Source: Coriobacteriaceae bacterium AF45-21 | GTDB taxonomy: Bacteria > Actinomycetota > Coriobacteriia > Coriobacteriales > Coriobacteriaceae | Assembly: GCA_027682925.1 (NCBI GenBank) | Contig: JAQCYU010000006.1 | Span: forward strand, 1 to 64,000 | Length of the DNA stretch: 64,000 bases | Direction: 5' to 3' | Shown: positions 9,211-17,905 of the stretch, piece by piece | Layout of the letters: each line of letters opens with the position of its first letter | How positions within the stretch are numbered: the first letter of the stretch is position 1 | Program-made: the position numbers and the translations under genes | The notes under the pieces: generated by a model | Told to the model about the DNA's origin: nothing | Databases searched by the model: none | What the model saw: only the letters and a program-made list of their open reading frames with translations

Positions 9211-9332
9211 CGAGCGAGGATTTTCGGACGCTTGCTCGACGAGAGTGGATAATCTCCCGCTTTTAGCGCGAACATAGGTCAAAAACGGGAGATTATCCAC
9301 TCTCGTTGGAAGCGCCCGAAAATCCTCGCTCG
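9211..9332. repeat. Nested inverted repeat, family B copy 1
   Basis: Outer 17-bp arms at 9211-9227 and 9316-9332 are perfect. Inner 21-bp arms at 9239-9259 and 9286-9306 are perfect and contain GAGAGTGGATAATCTCCC. The inner arm sequence recurs at 52494-52557 and as a single arm at 10570-10587. The element fills the gap between the GNAT and DAHP synthase genes. Confidence 0.8.
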
Positions 9333-9443
9333 TTATCCATTCCCTTTTTGGCTGGTTGTGCTTGCACTTTAGCGTGCGACAGCGGATAATGCCGAGCATT
9401 CGACAATGTTCTCGTTGCCATCAATTGATTGAGGAGGCCCCGC

Positions 9444-10475
9444 ATGGCCATGGAATTTAAACGCAGGCTGCCGATCCCCATGGAGATCCGCGAGGAAATG
9501 CCGCTTTCCGCCGAGCTTACCGCTAAGAAGCAGGCATTCGACGCCGAGGTCGCCAAGGTCTTTACCGGCGAGGACGCGCGCAAGGTGCTCATCATCGGAC
9601 CGTGCTCTGCCGACCGCGAGGACTCGGTCCTCGAGTACATGAACCGCCTGGCCAAAACCGCCGAGGAGGTCAAGGACAAGCTCATCATCATTCCGCGCGT
9701 CTACACCAACAAGCCGCGTACTAAGGGCACTGGCTACAAGGGCCTGCTGCACAACCCCGACCCCGAGGCGCCCGATGACCTGCTCGAGGGCGTTAAGGCC
9801 ATCCGCCACATGCACCTGCGCGTCATCGAGGAGACTGGCTTCTTCACTGCCGACGAGATGCTCTACCCGTCCAACTACCAGTACCTCGTCGACCTGTTGA
9901 GCTACGTCGCCGTGGGTGCGCGCTCGGTCGAAAACCAGGAGCATCGCCTGGTGTCGAGTGGCATTTCGGTGCCGGTGGGTATGAAGAACCCCACTGCCGG
10001 TTCCACCACCGTCATGCTCAATTCCATCTACGCCGCCCAGGCGCATCAGAGCTTTATCTTCCGCAACTGGGAGGTCGAGTGCGACGGCAACCCGCTCGCG
10101 CATGCCGTCATGCGCGGCTACATCGGCCTCGACGGTCGTACCTACCCCAATTACCACTACGAGCACCTGGAGCGTCTGGCCGAGCGCTACACCGAGCACG
10201 CCGGCTATGCCAATCCGGCAGCGGTCATCGACTGCAACCACGACAACTCGGGCAAGCGTCCGCTGGAGCAGTATCGCATTTGCAAGGAGGTGCTCGACAG
10301 CTGCCGCCGCAACGAAGCCATTTCAAGGCTGGTCAAGGGCTTTATGATCGAGTCCTACCTTGAGGACGGCAACCAGCCGGTCGACGGCGGTGTCTTTGGC
10401 AAGTCGATCACCGATCCGTGCCTGGGCTGGGAAAAGACCGACTACCTCATTCACGAGATCGCGGAGCGGGTTTAG
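9444..10475 (+). CDS. aroF: 3-deoxy-7-phosphoheptulonate (DAHP) synthase, class I
   Basis: The 343-residue cytoplasmic enzyme condenses phosphoenolpyruvate and erythrose 4-phosphate, the first step of aromatic amino-acid synthesis. Motifs include IIGPCSADRE near residue 49, the substrate-binding PRVYTNKPRTKGTGYKG, VGMKNPTAGS and the metal ligand region DCNHDNSGK. The length matches AroG/AroF/AroH-type enzymes. The start ATG follows GAGGAGG by six bases. No leader peptide or operator was identified; the symbol reflects the family, as the isoenzyme and its feedback amino acid cannot be read reliably. Confidence 0.9.
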   Translation: MAMEFKRRLPIPMEIREEMPLSAELTAKKQAFDAEVAKVFTGEDARKVLIIGPCSADREDSVLEYMNRLAKTAEEVKDKLIIIPRVYTNKPRTKGTGYKGLLHNPDPEAPDDLLEGVKAIRHMHLRVIEETGFFTADEMLYPSNYQYLVDLLSYVAVGARSVENQEHRLVSSGISVPVGMKNPTAGSTTVMLNSIYAAQAHQSFIFRNWEVECDGNPLAHAVMRGYIGLDGRTYPNYHYEHLERLAERYTEHAGYANPAAVIDCNHDNSGKRPLEQYRICKEVLDSCRRNEAISRLVKGFMIESYLEDGNQPVDGGVFGKSITDPCLGWEKTDYLIHEIAERV

Positions 10476-10529
10476 TTACGCGGGTTTTCGCTGACTCTGC
10501 CAAGACATCGGCGGTCCCGTTGCTGCCGG

Positions 10530-10560
10530 GCACTCATTGGGGACAGACTTAAATGAGTGC
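10530..10560. repeat. GGGACAG-loop hairpin, family A copy 1
   Basis: Arms GCACTCATT and AATGAGTGC flank the 13-base loop GGGGACAGACTTA. The same 31 bases recur exactly at 23002-23032. Confidence 0.8.
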
Positions 10561-10569
10561 TCGCAGAAT

Positions 10570-10587
10570 GAGAGTGGATAATCTCCC
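10570..10587 (+). repeat. Family B half element
   Basis: A single GAGAGTGGATAATCTCCC arm without its partner. It is sandwiched between the hairpins at 10530-10560 and 10596-10653. Confidence 0.65.
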
Positions 10588-10595
10588 GTTTTTAA

Positions 10596-10653
10596 GTAGT
10601 CGTTGGGGACGTTCTTGTTTGACTGGTCGTTTAAGAACGTCCCCAATGACTAC
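10596..10653. repeat. 21-bp inverted repeat with GGGGACG motif
   Basis: Arms 10596-10616 and 10633-10653 match at 20 of 21 positions and contain TTGGGGACGTTCTT. It is part of the composite repeat block between the DAHP synthase and ABC exporter genes. Confidence 0.7.
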
Positions 10654-10673
10654 CCTGTTGGCCTTTTCCAGGC

Positions 10674-10908
10674 CCTGTGGGCAAAAAATGGCAAATATGA
10701 GTACTGTTGCTATCGTAGTGTCATATTGCGGCATAAGATAATAGACATAACAGAAAATATGTTCATTAACCTTAACACATATAAGCCCGCTATAGAACTA
10801 TTTGAGTAATTTAGGGGCGCTTGCAAGCCGTGCGGGCAGCATATGGGGCTGTTTTGGCTGTTACTAAAAAGGTAACAGTACTCATATTTGCCATTTTTTG
10901 CCCACAGG
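10674..10908. mobile_element. Possible MITE with perfect 35-bp terminal inverted repeats
   Basis: Bases 10674-10708 and 10874-10908 are exact inverted copies of 35 bp. The arms include AAATGGCAAATATGAGTACT. The 165-bp interior is AT-rich compared with the chromosome and has no gene beyond a 16-codon frame. The size and structure fit a non-autonomous transposable element, but no target-site duplication was established and no transposase is in the window. Confidence 0.55.
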
Positions 10909-10968
10909 GGCTGGAAAGGACCGTCAATTCGGCTCCAGGGGATGCGGTCCAAGGGCCGCAGAACGAAA

Positions 10969-11003
10969 AATGGGGGCGCTGGTTGTCCTGCGCCCCCATT
11001 CTT
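10969..11003 (-). terminator. Terminator of the ABC exporter operon
   Basis: On the minus strand GGGGGCGC and GCGCCCCC form a perfect stem followed by ATTTTTCG, about 30 bases after the stop of the last exporter gene. Confidence 0.75.
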
Positions 11004-11032
11004 TGGGTATTGCGGTTGTTTGCCGCCGGTTG

Positions 11033-12889
11033 TTACGCCGCTTCGTCGAACTGCGAGTTGTACAGATCGGCGTAGAAGCCGCCCTGGGCGAGCAGCTCGT
11101 CGTGCGTGCCCTTCTCGACGATGTCGCCGTCGCGAATTACCAAGATCACGTCGGCGTTGCGGATCGTGGACAGGCGGTGCGCGATGACAAAGCTCGTGCG
11201 GCCCTGCATCAGCGCATCCATGGCGCGCTGAATGAGCTCCTCGGTGCGGGTATCCACGTTGGAGGTCGCCTCGTCCAGAATCAGCGCCGGGCGGTCGGCC
11301 AAAATGGCGCGGGCGATGGTCACGAGCTGGCGCTGGCCCTGCGACAGGTTGGTACCTTCCTCGTTGATCATAAAGTCGTAGCCGCCGGCGAGCGTGTGGA
11401 TAAAGTGGTCGCAGCGTGCGGCGCGCGCAGCGGCCTCGACCTCGGCGTCGGTCGCATCGGGGCGTCCGTAGCGGATGTTCTCGCGGATGGTGCCGTTGAA
11501 CAGCCAGGTATCCTGCAACACCATGGCAAACTCGCCGCGCAGCGCCGCGCGGTCCCAATCGCGTACATCGATACCCTCGACGCGCAGCGAACCGCCGTCC
11601 ACGTCGTAGAAGCGCTGCAGCAACTTGATGAGCGTGGTCTTGCCAGCGCCGGTGGGACCGACGATGGCGATGGTCTGGCCGGGCTTAGCCTCGCAGCTAA
11701 AGTCGTGGATGATGGTCTTGTCGGGCGTGTAGCCAAACTTCACATGGTCAAACTCCACATGACCGGGGCGCTTTTCGGGAATCTGCGCGTCGGCCTTCTG
11801 CTCCTCCTCGGGCGCGGCCAGGAACTCAAAGACGCGCTCGGTGGCAGCGGCCATCGACTGCATCGTGTTGCTCACGTTGCCCAGCTGCTGCACGGGCTGC
11901 GTAAAGTTTCGCACGTACTGAATGAAGCTCTGGATGTCGCCGGGCGTGGCGTTACCAGTCAGCGCGAGCTGCGCGCCCACCACGACGACGCCCACGTAGC
12001 CCATGTTACCCACCAAGCTCATAAGCGGCATCATCAGGCCTGACAGGAACTGTGAGCGCCAGCCACTAATAAAGAGACGGTCGTTTTGACGGTCGAACTC
12101 CTCGATCGAGGCCTCGGCGCGGTCGAACACCTGAATAACGTTCTGGCCGGCAAAGTCCTCCTCGATAATGCCGTTGACGGTGCCCAGGACCTGCTGTTGC
12201 TCGCGGAAGTACGGCTGCGAGAAGTGAATCATTACGGTCAGGATAATCGCGGCTGCCGGTAGCGTGAGCACGGTGACGCCGGTAAGCGGCAGACTGATCG
12301 AAAGCATCATGATGAGCACGCCGATAATCTGCGTGACGGACGTAATAAGCTGCGTCACGCTCTGGTTGAGCGACTGGCCCAGCGTATCGACGTCGTTGGT
12401 GATGCGGCTGAGCACATCGCCCTTGCTGTGGCCGTTGAAGTAACTCATCGGAACGACGGCAATCTTGGCGGCGATCTCCTTGCGCATGCGGTAGCAGATC
12501 TTTTGCGTGACGCCGGTCATGAGCCAGCCTTGGATGAGGCTGCAAACAGAGCTTGCCAGATACAGGCAGAGCAAAAAGCCGAGCGTCTTGGCAATCCAGG
12601 CAAAGTCGACATCGCCGGTGCCGTTGACCTTGGCAACTAGGCCCTCGAACAGTTTGGTGGTAACCTGGCCGAGCACCTTGGGTCCCACAATATTAAAGAT
12701 GACCGAGCACACGGCAAAGGCGACGGCGGCAAACACGGCAATCTTGTGCTGGCCGATATACCCGAGCAGCTGCTTCATGGTGCCCTTAAAGTCCTTGGCC
12801 TTTTCGCCGCGGCCCATGCCACCCATGCGGCCCATGGGACCGCGCTGGCGGGTGGGCTTGGGAATCTGAGTCTTGGTCTCGTCTGCCAT
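11033..12889 (-). CDS. ABC exporter subunit with canonical ATPase site residues
   Basis: The 618-residue half-transporter has an N-terminal domain of six membrane helices (about residues 45-350) and a C-terminal nucleotide-binding domain. This domain shows Walker A GPTGAGKTT, Q-loop, a signature LSQGQRQ in place of LSGGQ, and Walker B LILDEATSNVD with the catalytic Glu. Its partner is encoded just upstream with a one-base overlap and has a degenerate Walker B, so the two form a heterodimeric exporter of the BmrCD/TM287-288 type with one consensus ATP site. It should pump drugs, peptides or lipids out of the cell. The N-terminus has a Gly-Met-rich tract before helix 1. Confidence 0.88.
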   Translation of the reverse strand: MADETKTQIPKPTRQRGPMGRMGGMGRGEKAKDFKGTMKQLLGYIGQHKIAVFAAVAFAVCSVIFNIVGPKVLGQVTTKLFEGLVAKVNGTGDVDFAWIAKTLGFLLCLYLASSVCSLIQGWLMTGVTQKICYRMRKEIAAKIAVVPMSYFNGHSKGDVLSRITNDVDTLGQSLNQSVTQLITSVTQIIGVLIMMLSISLPLTGVTVLTLPAAAIILTVMIHFSQPYFREQQQVLGTVNGIIEEDFAGQNVIQVFDRAEASIEEFDRQNDRLFISGWRSQFLSGLMMPLMSLVGNMGYVGVVVVGAQLALTGNATPGDIQSFIQYVRNFTQPVQQLGNVSNTMQSMAAATERVFEFLAAPEEEQKADAQIPEKRPGHVEFDHVKFGYTPDKTIIHDFSCEAKPGQTIAIVGPTGAGKTTLIKLLQRFYDVDGGSLRVEGIDVRDWDRAALRGEFAMVLQDTWLFNGTIRENIRYGRPDATDAEVEAAARAARCDHFIHTLAGGYDFMINEEGTNLSQGQRQLVTIARAILADRPALILDEATSNVDTRTEELIQRAMDALMQGRTSFVIAHRLSTIRNADVILVIRDGDIVEKGTHDELLAQGGFYADLYNSQFDEAA

Positions 12890-15255
12890 TAGCGCTTGCC
12901 TCCTTCCATGACGGCTGCAATTTCTTCTTGGGTAAGCCCCAGCTCCTCGGCGGAAAGCTGCGACTGTGCGATCTCCAGGTACGCCGGGCAGCTGCGCAGC
13001 AGCTCCTCGTGCGTGCCGGTGCCCACTACGTGGCCGTCGTCGAGCACGATGATCTGGTCGGCGTGCATGATGGTCGCGATGCGCTGGGCCACGACCACGA
13101 GCGCGGCGTCGGTAACGTTTTTGGCGAGCTCCTCGCGCAGACGCGCGTCGGTCTTGTAGTCGAGGGCGCTAAACGAGTCATCGAACACCACGACCTCGGG
13201 CTTCTTGGCCAACGCGCGGGCGATGGCCAGACGCTGGCGCTGACCACCCGAAACATTGGAGCCGCCCTGGCTGATGGGGGAGTCGTAGCCGCCCTCGCGC
13301 TCGGCGATAAAGTCCTCCGCCTGGGCGACGCGTGCCGCCTGGCGCATATCCTCGTCACTTACCATGTCGCCGGCAAACTTGAGGTTGCTCTCGATGGTGC
13401 CCGAGAACAGGCGCCCCTGCTGCGGGATGTAACCGATGCGGCGGCGAAGCTCGGAGAGGGTCATATCGCGCACGTCGACGCCGTCGAGCGAAATGCTGCC
13501 GCCCGTGACGTCGTACAGGCGTGGAATTAACTGCACGAGCGTGGACTTGCCCGAGCCCGTGGAGCCGATGATGCCGAGCATCTGACCGGCATGTGTGGTG
13601 AAGTTCACGCCGCTGATGACATCGGCGCGGGCATCGGGATATTGGAAGCTCACGTCGCGGAAGGTGAGCTCGCCGCGCGGCGCGCTGGCAGCGGGCAGTT
13701 TGGGCGAGGCGGGGTCGTTGATGCTCGTGGGGCAGGTGATGACCTCTTCCACGCGCTCGGCTGCGACCTCGGCGCGGGGCAGGATGACCGAAACCATGGT
13801 GAGGATCATAAACGCCATGACGATCTGCATGGTGTAGGAGATAAACGCCATCATGTTGCCGACCTGCATCACGCCGTCCGAGACGCCCTGCGCGCCAAAC
13901 CAGACGATAAGCACGGTGATGCAGTTCATGACGAGCATCATGAGCGGCATCATAAAGCTCATGGCGCGGTTGGTGTAGAGCTGCGTGGTCATCAGGTCGA
14001 GCGAAGCCTTGTCAAAACGCTCGAGCTCATGCTCCTCGCGGTTGAACGAGCGGATGGGCATAAGGCCATCGAGCAGCTCGCGGGCGGTAAGGTTCACACG
14101 GTCCACAAAGCTCTGCATCTTTTTGAACTTGGGCATGGTGAGGCCCATGAGCACGCCGACGACGGCCGAGACCGCGATGATGGCCACGGCGATGGTCCAT
14201 TCCAGGCCGGTGTGGTTGGCCAGGACGCGCATGACGGCGACGATGCCCATGACGGGGGCCATCAGGCACATGCGGATAAACAGGGTTGCGGCCATCTGAA
14301 TCTGCTGAATGTCGTTGGTGCAGCGGGTGATGAGCGAGGCCTGGCTAAACTTGCCCACCTCGGCCGGCGAAAAGTGCATGACCTTGTTGAAGGTCTCGCG
14401 GCGCAGGTCGCGGGCGATGGAGCAGGCGGTGCGCGAAGCCACGGCGCCGGTCAGGATGGTGGCGACGAGCGACACCAAGCACAGGCCAAACATTGTGGTC
14501 GCCATGCGGCCCAGGTAGGCGTTCTGCACGTCGGCGGGGTCGATACCCTGCGCCTTGTACTCGTCCTGCACGTAGGTCACGGCGCGCTGCGTGACGATGG
14601 AACCCGACATGGAGCCCATTTTGTCAGCCATCTCGTTGGCACCTTCGACGAGCTTGCCCTGATCGATCAGACCACCTTCAACGCCCAGACGTAGGCTCTT
14701 CATGGTGATCTTGCCGCCGTCGGCATCAATCTGCTTTTGCATGTTCCGCGCCGCTGCGGCCTTCTGCTGCATATCGGCGAGTTGCTCGGGCGTCATCGCC
14801 GCCATCTGCTCGGGGGTGGGCATGGCCTGGGCGGCGCTGTTGTCTTTCTCGTTGGACGTGCCCATCATGTCGCCCATGGAGCCAGCGTCGATGCCCTGGT
14901 TGAGCGAAAGGACGACGGTCTCGGGCAGGCTCATTATGTCAGCAATCTTGCCGCCATCGGCGCGCTCCTCCTCGGTGCCCTTGTACGTCCGAATGCCGTT
15001 ATTGTCCGCCTTGCTAAACACGGCCTCTACCGCTTTGGCATCCTTGGAGCTCATAAAGAGCTTGAGGTCATCGAGCGATTCGGCGCGAATGGTGTCGGGT
15101 ACGGGCGAGGCGATGCCGCCTTGCTGCACGCCCACATCGACGATGTCACTCATATACGTAGGTAGCGCTAGGTCGGCATTGCAGCTGATTACGATAAGTA
15201 CGATAGCCGTGAGTAGCGCCAGGATATGCTTTTTAAAGAGCTTGAGAATCCTCAC
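12889..15255 (-). CDS. ABC exporter subunit with degenerate Walker B and large external insertion
   Basis: This 788-residue half-transporter pairs with the 618-residue product downstream. Its nucleotide-binding domain has Walker A GSTGSGKST and signature VSGGQRQR, but Walker B reads VVVFDDSFSALD, with Asp where the catalytic Glu should be. This marks the degenerate-site subunit of a heterodimer. Between the first two membrane helices there is an extra, mainly polar segment of about 200 residues, rich in Met, Gln and Ala (roughly 50-250), predicted to face outward. The marR gene overlaps its start by four bases, so the three genes form one operon. Confidence 0.88.
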   Translation of the reverse strand: MRILKLFKKHILALLTAIVLIVISCNADLALPTYMSDIVDVGVQQGGIASPVPDTIRAESLDDLKLFMSSKDAKAVEAVFSKADNNGIRTYKGTEEERADGGKIADIMSLPETVVLSLNQGIDAGSMGDMMGTSNEKDNSAAQAMPTPEQMAAMTPEQLADMQQKAAAARNMQKQIDADGGKITMKSLRLGVEGGLIDQGKLVEGANEMADKMGSMSGSIVTQRAVTYVQDEYKAQGIDPADVQNAYLGRMATTMFGLCLVSLVATILTGAVASRTACSIARDLRRETFNKVMHFSPAEVGKFSQASLITRCTNDIQQIQMAATLFIRMCLMAPVMGIVAVMRVLANHTGLEWTIAVAIIAVSAVVGVLMGLTMPKFKKMQSFVDRVNLTARELLDGLMPIRSFNREEHELERFDKASLDLMTTQLYTNRAMSFMMPLMMLVMNCITVLIVWFGAQGVSDGVMQVGNMMAFISYTMQIVMAFMILTMVSVILPRAEVAAERVEEVITCPTSINDPASPKLPAASAPRGELTFRDVSFQYPDARADVISGVNFTTHAGQMLGIIGSTGSGKSTLVQLIPRLYDVTGGSISLDGVDVRDMTLSELRRRIGYIPQQGRLFSGTIESNLKFAGDMVSDEDMRQAARVAQAEDFIAEREGGYDSPISQGGSNVSGGQRQRLAIARALAKKPEVVVFDDSFSALDYKTDARLREELAKNVTDAALVVVAQRIATIMHADQIIVLDDGHVVGTGTHEELLRSCPAYLEIAQSQLSAEELGLTQEEIAAVMEGGKR

Positions 15256-15701
15256 TCGGCATCTCTCCTTTCTTGATTGCGATCGATAATTTCGTTGGCA
15301 CGCCTTAGGAGGCGCACCATCTCTTGGGTATCTGTTTCGCCGAGCTGCTCGAGGAAGGCCGCGGTGCGTTTCTCGAATTCCCGACGTTTGATTTCGAGAT
15401 CTTGTCGGCCTTTGTCGGTCACCGTGACGTGTACGCGACGACGGTCGGTCTTTGAGTGCTCGCGCTCGACCCAGCCCTTGGCCTCGAGGGCGCGCAGGAT
15501 ATTGGCGATGCGGGCACTCGAGACCCAGGCGCGATCTGCGAGTTCGCTCGGCGTGAGCGAACCGCCAGCGAGCATAAGAGCGCGCATGACGGCCATCTCG
15601 CCGCCGAGAGCTTTGTCCGCAATGCGCGAAATGCGCTGATGCATGCTGCCAAACTCGGTAAGGAGCTGACGCCCAAGCTCATGGAAGTCGGTATCTTCCA
15701 C
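15252..15701 (-). CDS. MarR-family transcriptional regulator
   Basis: The 149-residue protein has the winged-helix MarR core, with recognition region LTPSELADRAWVSSARIANIL and the wing KTDRRRVHVTVTDKG. It is the first gene of the exporter operon and probably represses it, responding to an exported compound. Translation starts at GTG (complement of 15699-15701) behind AGGGG. The start codon lies in one arm of an inverted repeat (15693-15701 with 15733-15741), which may be an operator or may hide the start codon in the mRNA. Confidence 0.87.
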   Translation of the reverse strand: MEDTDFHELGRQLLTEFGSMHQRISRIADKALGGEMAVMRALMLAGGSLTPSELADRAWVSSARIANILRALEAKGWVEREHSKTDRRRVHVTVTDKGRQDLEIKRREFEKRTAAFLEQLGETDTQEMVRLLRRANEIIDRNQERRDAE

Positions 15702-15741
15702 CGAAAACCCCTAACACTAGAAACTATTTTCAGTGGAAGAT
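15693..15741. promoter_or_regulatory. Inverted repeat over the marR start codon
   Basis: ATCTTCCAC and GTGGAAGAT are perfect 9-bp arms 31 bases apart. The inner arm contains the GTG start of marR on the minus strand. It could be an autoregulatory operator of the MarR protein or an mRNA hairpin covering the start. Confidence 0.45.
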
Positions 15742-15952
15742 GATACCCCCATATGCGGGCCTCATGCAGTGGGCAATATAAAGAGCGCATAAAGACTTAA
15801 AATCATTCAATTGCTGAAGCGTTTCAAAGAACTATTATGCACGCGGTTAGGCGAGGGGTTGTCACCACCATGACGACTAGGACTCATATAATCGCCACGT
15901 GCGATGCTCCAACTTCCCGCAAGGAGACACCTGAATCAAGGGGGTTGGAGTC

Positions 15953-16702
15953 ATGGCATTTGACTTCACGGGTAAAACCGCGATCGTTACCGGTGGCACT
16001 CAGGGCATTGGCCTCGAGATCGCCAAGGGCATCGTCGCGGGCGGCGGACATGTCGCGCTCATCGCAAGGAACGCTGCTAAGGGCGAGGCCGCGGTGGCCG
16101 AGCTTGGCGAGGGTAACAAGTTCTATCAGCTCGATGTCGCCGATGCACCCAAGGCGCGCGAGACCGTCGAGCAGATTTTTACGGACCTGCCGCAAACCAA
16201 TATCCTGATCAACTGCGCTGGCGTCATCAGCACCAAGAAGTTCGACGAGATCGATGACACCGAGTGGCGTCGCACCATCGACATCAACCTCAACGGTACC
16301 TTCACTATGATGAACGCCGTGTACCCGCACTTTAAGGCGGCCCATGCCGGCACTATCGTCAACGTGAGCTCTGTTGCTGGCAAGATCGGTGGTGGCCTGC
16401 TCGGCACCGCTGCCTACGCCAGCTCCAAGGCCGGTGTTAACGGTCTAACCAAGGCAGTCGCCAAGGAAGGCGGCAAGTTTGGTGTCCGCTGCAACGCTGT
16501 ATGCCCGTCGCTCACCCTTACCGATATGACCTCGATTCTCTCTGACGAGAACTCTCAGCGCATCATCAACGGTATCCCCCTGGGCCGCGCCGCCCAGGCC
16601 AGCGAGCCTGCGCAGATGGTGCTGTTCTTCGCTTCCGACCTCGCCAGCTTCGTGAACGGCGAGATCGGTGACTGCGACGGCGGCATCGTCCTGGACGGGT
16701 AA
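15953..16702 (+). CDS. SDR-family oxidoreductase, KduD-like
   Basis: The 249-residue NAD(P)-dependent enzyme shows the classical short-chain dehydrogenase features: TGGTQGIG nucleotide motif near residue 13, NCAG near 88, a catalytic Ser in NVSSVAG, YASSK with the catalytic Tyr and Lys near 155, and a C-terminal GGI strand. It is close in layout to 2-dehydro-3-deoxy-D-gluconate 5-dehydrogenase (KduD) and to 3-oxoacyl reductases. The adjacent KdgT-type permease favours a sugar-acid substrate, but this is inference. A terminator-like hairpin separates it from the permease gene. The start ATG follows GGAG. Confidence 0.8.
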   Translation: MAFDFTGKTAIVTGGTQGIGLEIAKGIVAGGGHVALIARNAAKGEAAVAELGEGNKFYQLDVADAPKARETVEQIFTDLPQTNILINCAGVISTKKFDEIDDTEWRRTIDINLNGTFTMMNAVYPHFKAAHAGTIVNVSSVAGKIGGGLLGTAAYASSKAGVNGLTKAVAKEGGKFGVRCNAVCPSLTLTDMTSILSDENSQRIINGIPLGRAAQASEPAQMVLFFASDLASFVNGEIGDCDGGIVLDG

Positions 16703-16724
16703 TACCCCGCGGTGATCGTTTGGC

Positions 16725-16760
16725 GGCGACCCTGGCGACTCGGGGTTGTCGCCTTCTTTC
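16725..16760 (+). terminator. Terminator after the SDR gene
   Basis: GGCGAC and GTCGCC arms with an internal CCC/GGG pairing, followed by TTCTTTC. Confidence 0.6.
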
Positions 16761-16810
16761 TGACATAGGCGCGTGCGGCTACGATTCGCATGCATCCAAA
16801 GGAGATATAT

Positions 16811-17824
16811 ATGAGTGAATCGACTGCGGTGGAGGCGCCGGCGGCAAAGGAGCCGTTCTTTAAGATGTCCTCCATCCCGGGTGCCAATATTTTGGTGCCG
16901 CTTCTGTTGGGCTGCCTGCTCAACACGCTATTCCCCGACCTGTTCAAAACGCTCGGCAGCTTTACGCTTGGCATGACCCAGCAGGGTGCAGGCCCGCTCG
17001 TGGGCGCTTTTTTGCTCATCGTCGGTACGACGATTTCGTTTAAGAGTGCTCCTGCCGCCGCTGCCCGCGGTGCCATCATCATCGCCGTCAAGCAAATCGT
17101 GGTCGTTGCCGTGTCGCTGCTCATCCTTTATGTGTTCAACGACAACCTGTTTGGCATCTCTGCCATGGTGATGCTGGCGGCTTGCACCGGCGCCAACAAC
17201 GCTATGTACGCTGGTCTGATGGGCACCATGGGCAATGAGGCCGAGCGCGGCGCTGTCGCAATCACCACGCTCGTTGTCGGCCCTCCGGTCACGATGATTG
17301 TCCTTGGCGCCGCCGGCCAGGCTCCGATCGGCTGGTCGCTCGTGGGTGCCATCCTGCCGATCGTCGTCGGCATTATTCTGGGCAACCTCTTCCCCAGCTT
17401 TAAGAAGATGATGGCGCCGGCACTTTCCGCCGTCATCGTGCTCGTCTTCTTTGCCATGGGCTCGACCATGACCTTTGGCCAGCTCATTAATGGCGGTCTT
17501 CCCGGTATTCTGCTCGGCGTGATCTGCTCGGTGGTCTTTGCAATTCCCGTCATCGCGGTCGATAAGCTCACGGGCGGCACGGGTGTCGCAGGTGCGGCCA
17601 TTTCGAGCTGCGCCGGAGCCAATGTGGCCACGCCTGCTGCCATGGCAAGCGTCAACGGGGCCATGTACGGTGGCGCTGTGCTCGCGACGGCTACGGCACA
17701 GGTTGCTGCCTGCGCAATCGTGACGGCTATTTTGACCCCGCTGGTCACCAGTTGGTGCTACAAGCATTTTGAGGGCCAGGGCAACGGCAAGGCAGCAACC
17801 GACAAGGCTGCCGCAGCCGCCTAA
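16811..17824 (+). CDS. kdgT: 2-keto-3-deoxygluconate permease family (KdgT) transporter
   Basis: The 337-residue membrane protein has about ten helices with the Gly/Ala-rich pattern of the KdgT family, including an ILVPLLLGCLLNTLFP segment, a CTGANNAMYAGLMG loop and a mirrored SCAGANVATPAAMA loop. It should import 2-keto-3-deoxygluconate, an intermediate of pectin, alginate or uronate breakdown, with protons. The start at 16811 follows AAAGGAGATATAT; an ATG seven codons earlier lacks a site. It sits 108 bases after a KduD-like dehydrogenase. No other uronate-pathway gene is in the window. Confidence 0.8.
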   Translation: MSESTAVEAPAAKEPFFKMSSIPGANILVPLLLGCLLNTLFPDLFKTLGSFTLGMTQQGAGPLVGAFLLIVGTTISFKSAPAAAARGAIIIAVKQIVVVAVSLLILYVFNDNLFGISAMVMLAACTGANNAMYAGLMGTMGNEAERGAVAITTLVVGPPVTMIVLGAAGQAPIGWSLVGAILPIVVGIILGNLFPSFKKMMAPALSAVIVLVFFAMGSTMTFGQLINGGLPGILLGVICSVVFAIPVIAVDKLTGGTGVAGAAISSCAGANVATPAAMASVNGAMYGGAVLATATAQVAACAIVTAILTPLVTSWCYKHFEGQGNGKAATDKAAAAA

Positions 17825-17864
17825 TGCCAAACGGCAATCAAAGCTAAATAACTAGCCACGCCAT

Positions 17865-17905
17865 AGGGCGGCCCCGGGGGAAATCCCGTGGCCGCCCTTC
17901 AGTTT
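17865..17905 (+). terminator. Terminator after kdgT
   Basis: GGGCGGCC and GGCCGCCC arms around a short loop, followed by TTCAGTTTCT. The T-run is weak. Confidence 0.6.

Noticed and set aside
10759..10809. 16-codon peptide gene inside the 35-bp TIR element
   Set aside because: No ribosome site; too short to distinguish from chance in AT-rich sequence.
13591..14694. Long plus-strand frame across the exporter gene, Ala/His/Asp-rich
   Set aside because: Antisense shadow of the ABC exporter, whose motifs are intact on the minus strand.
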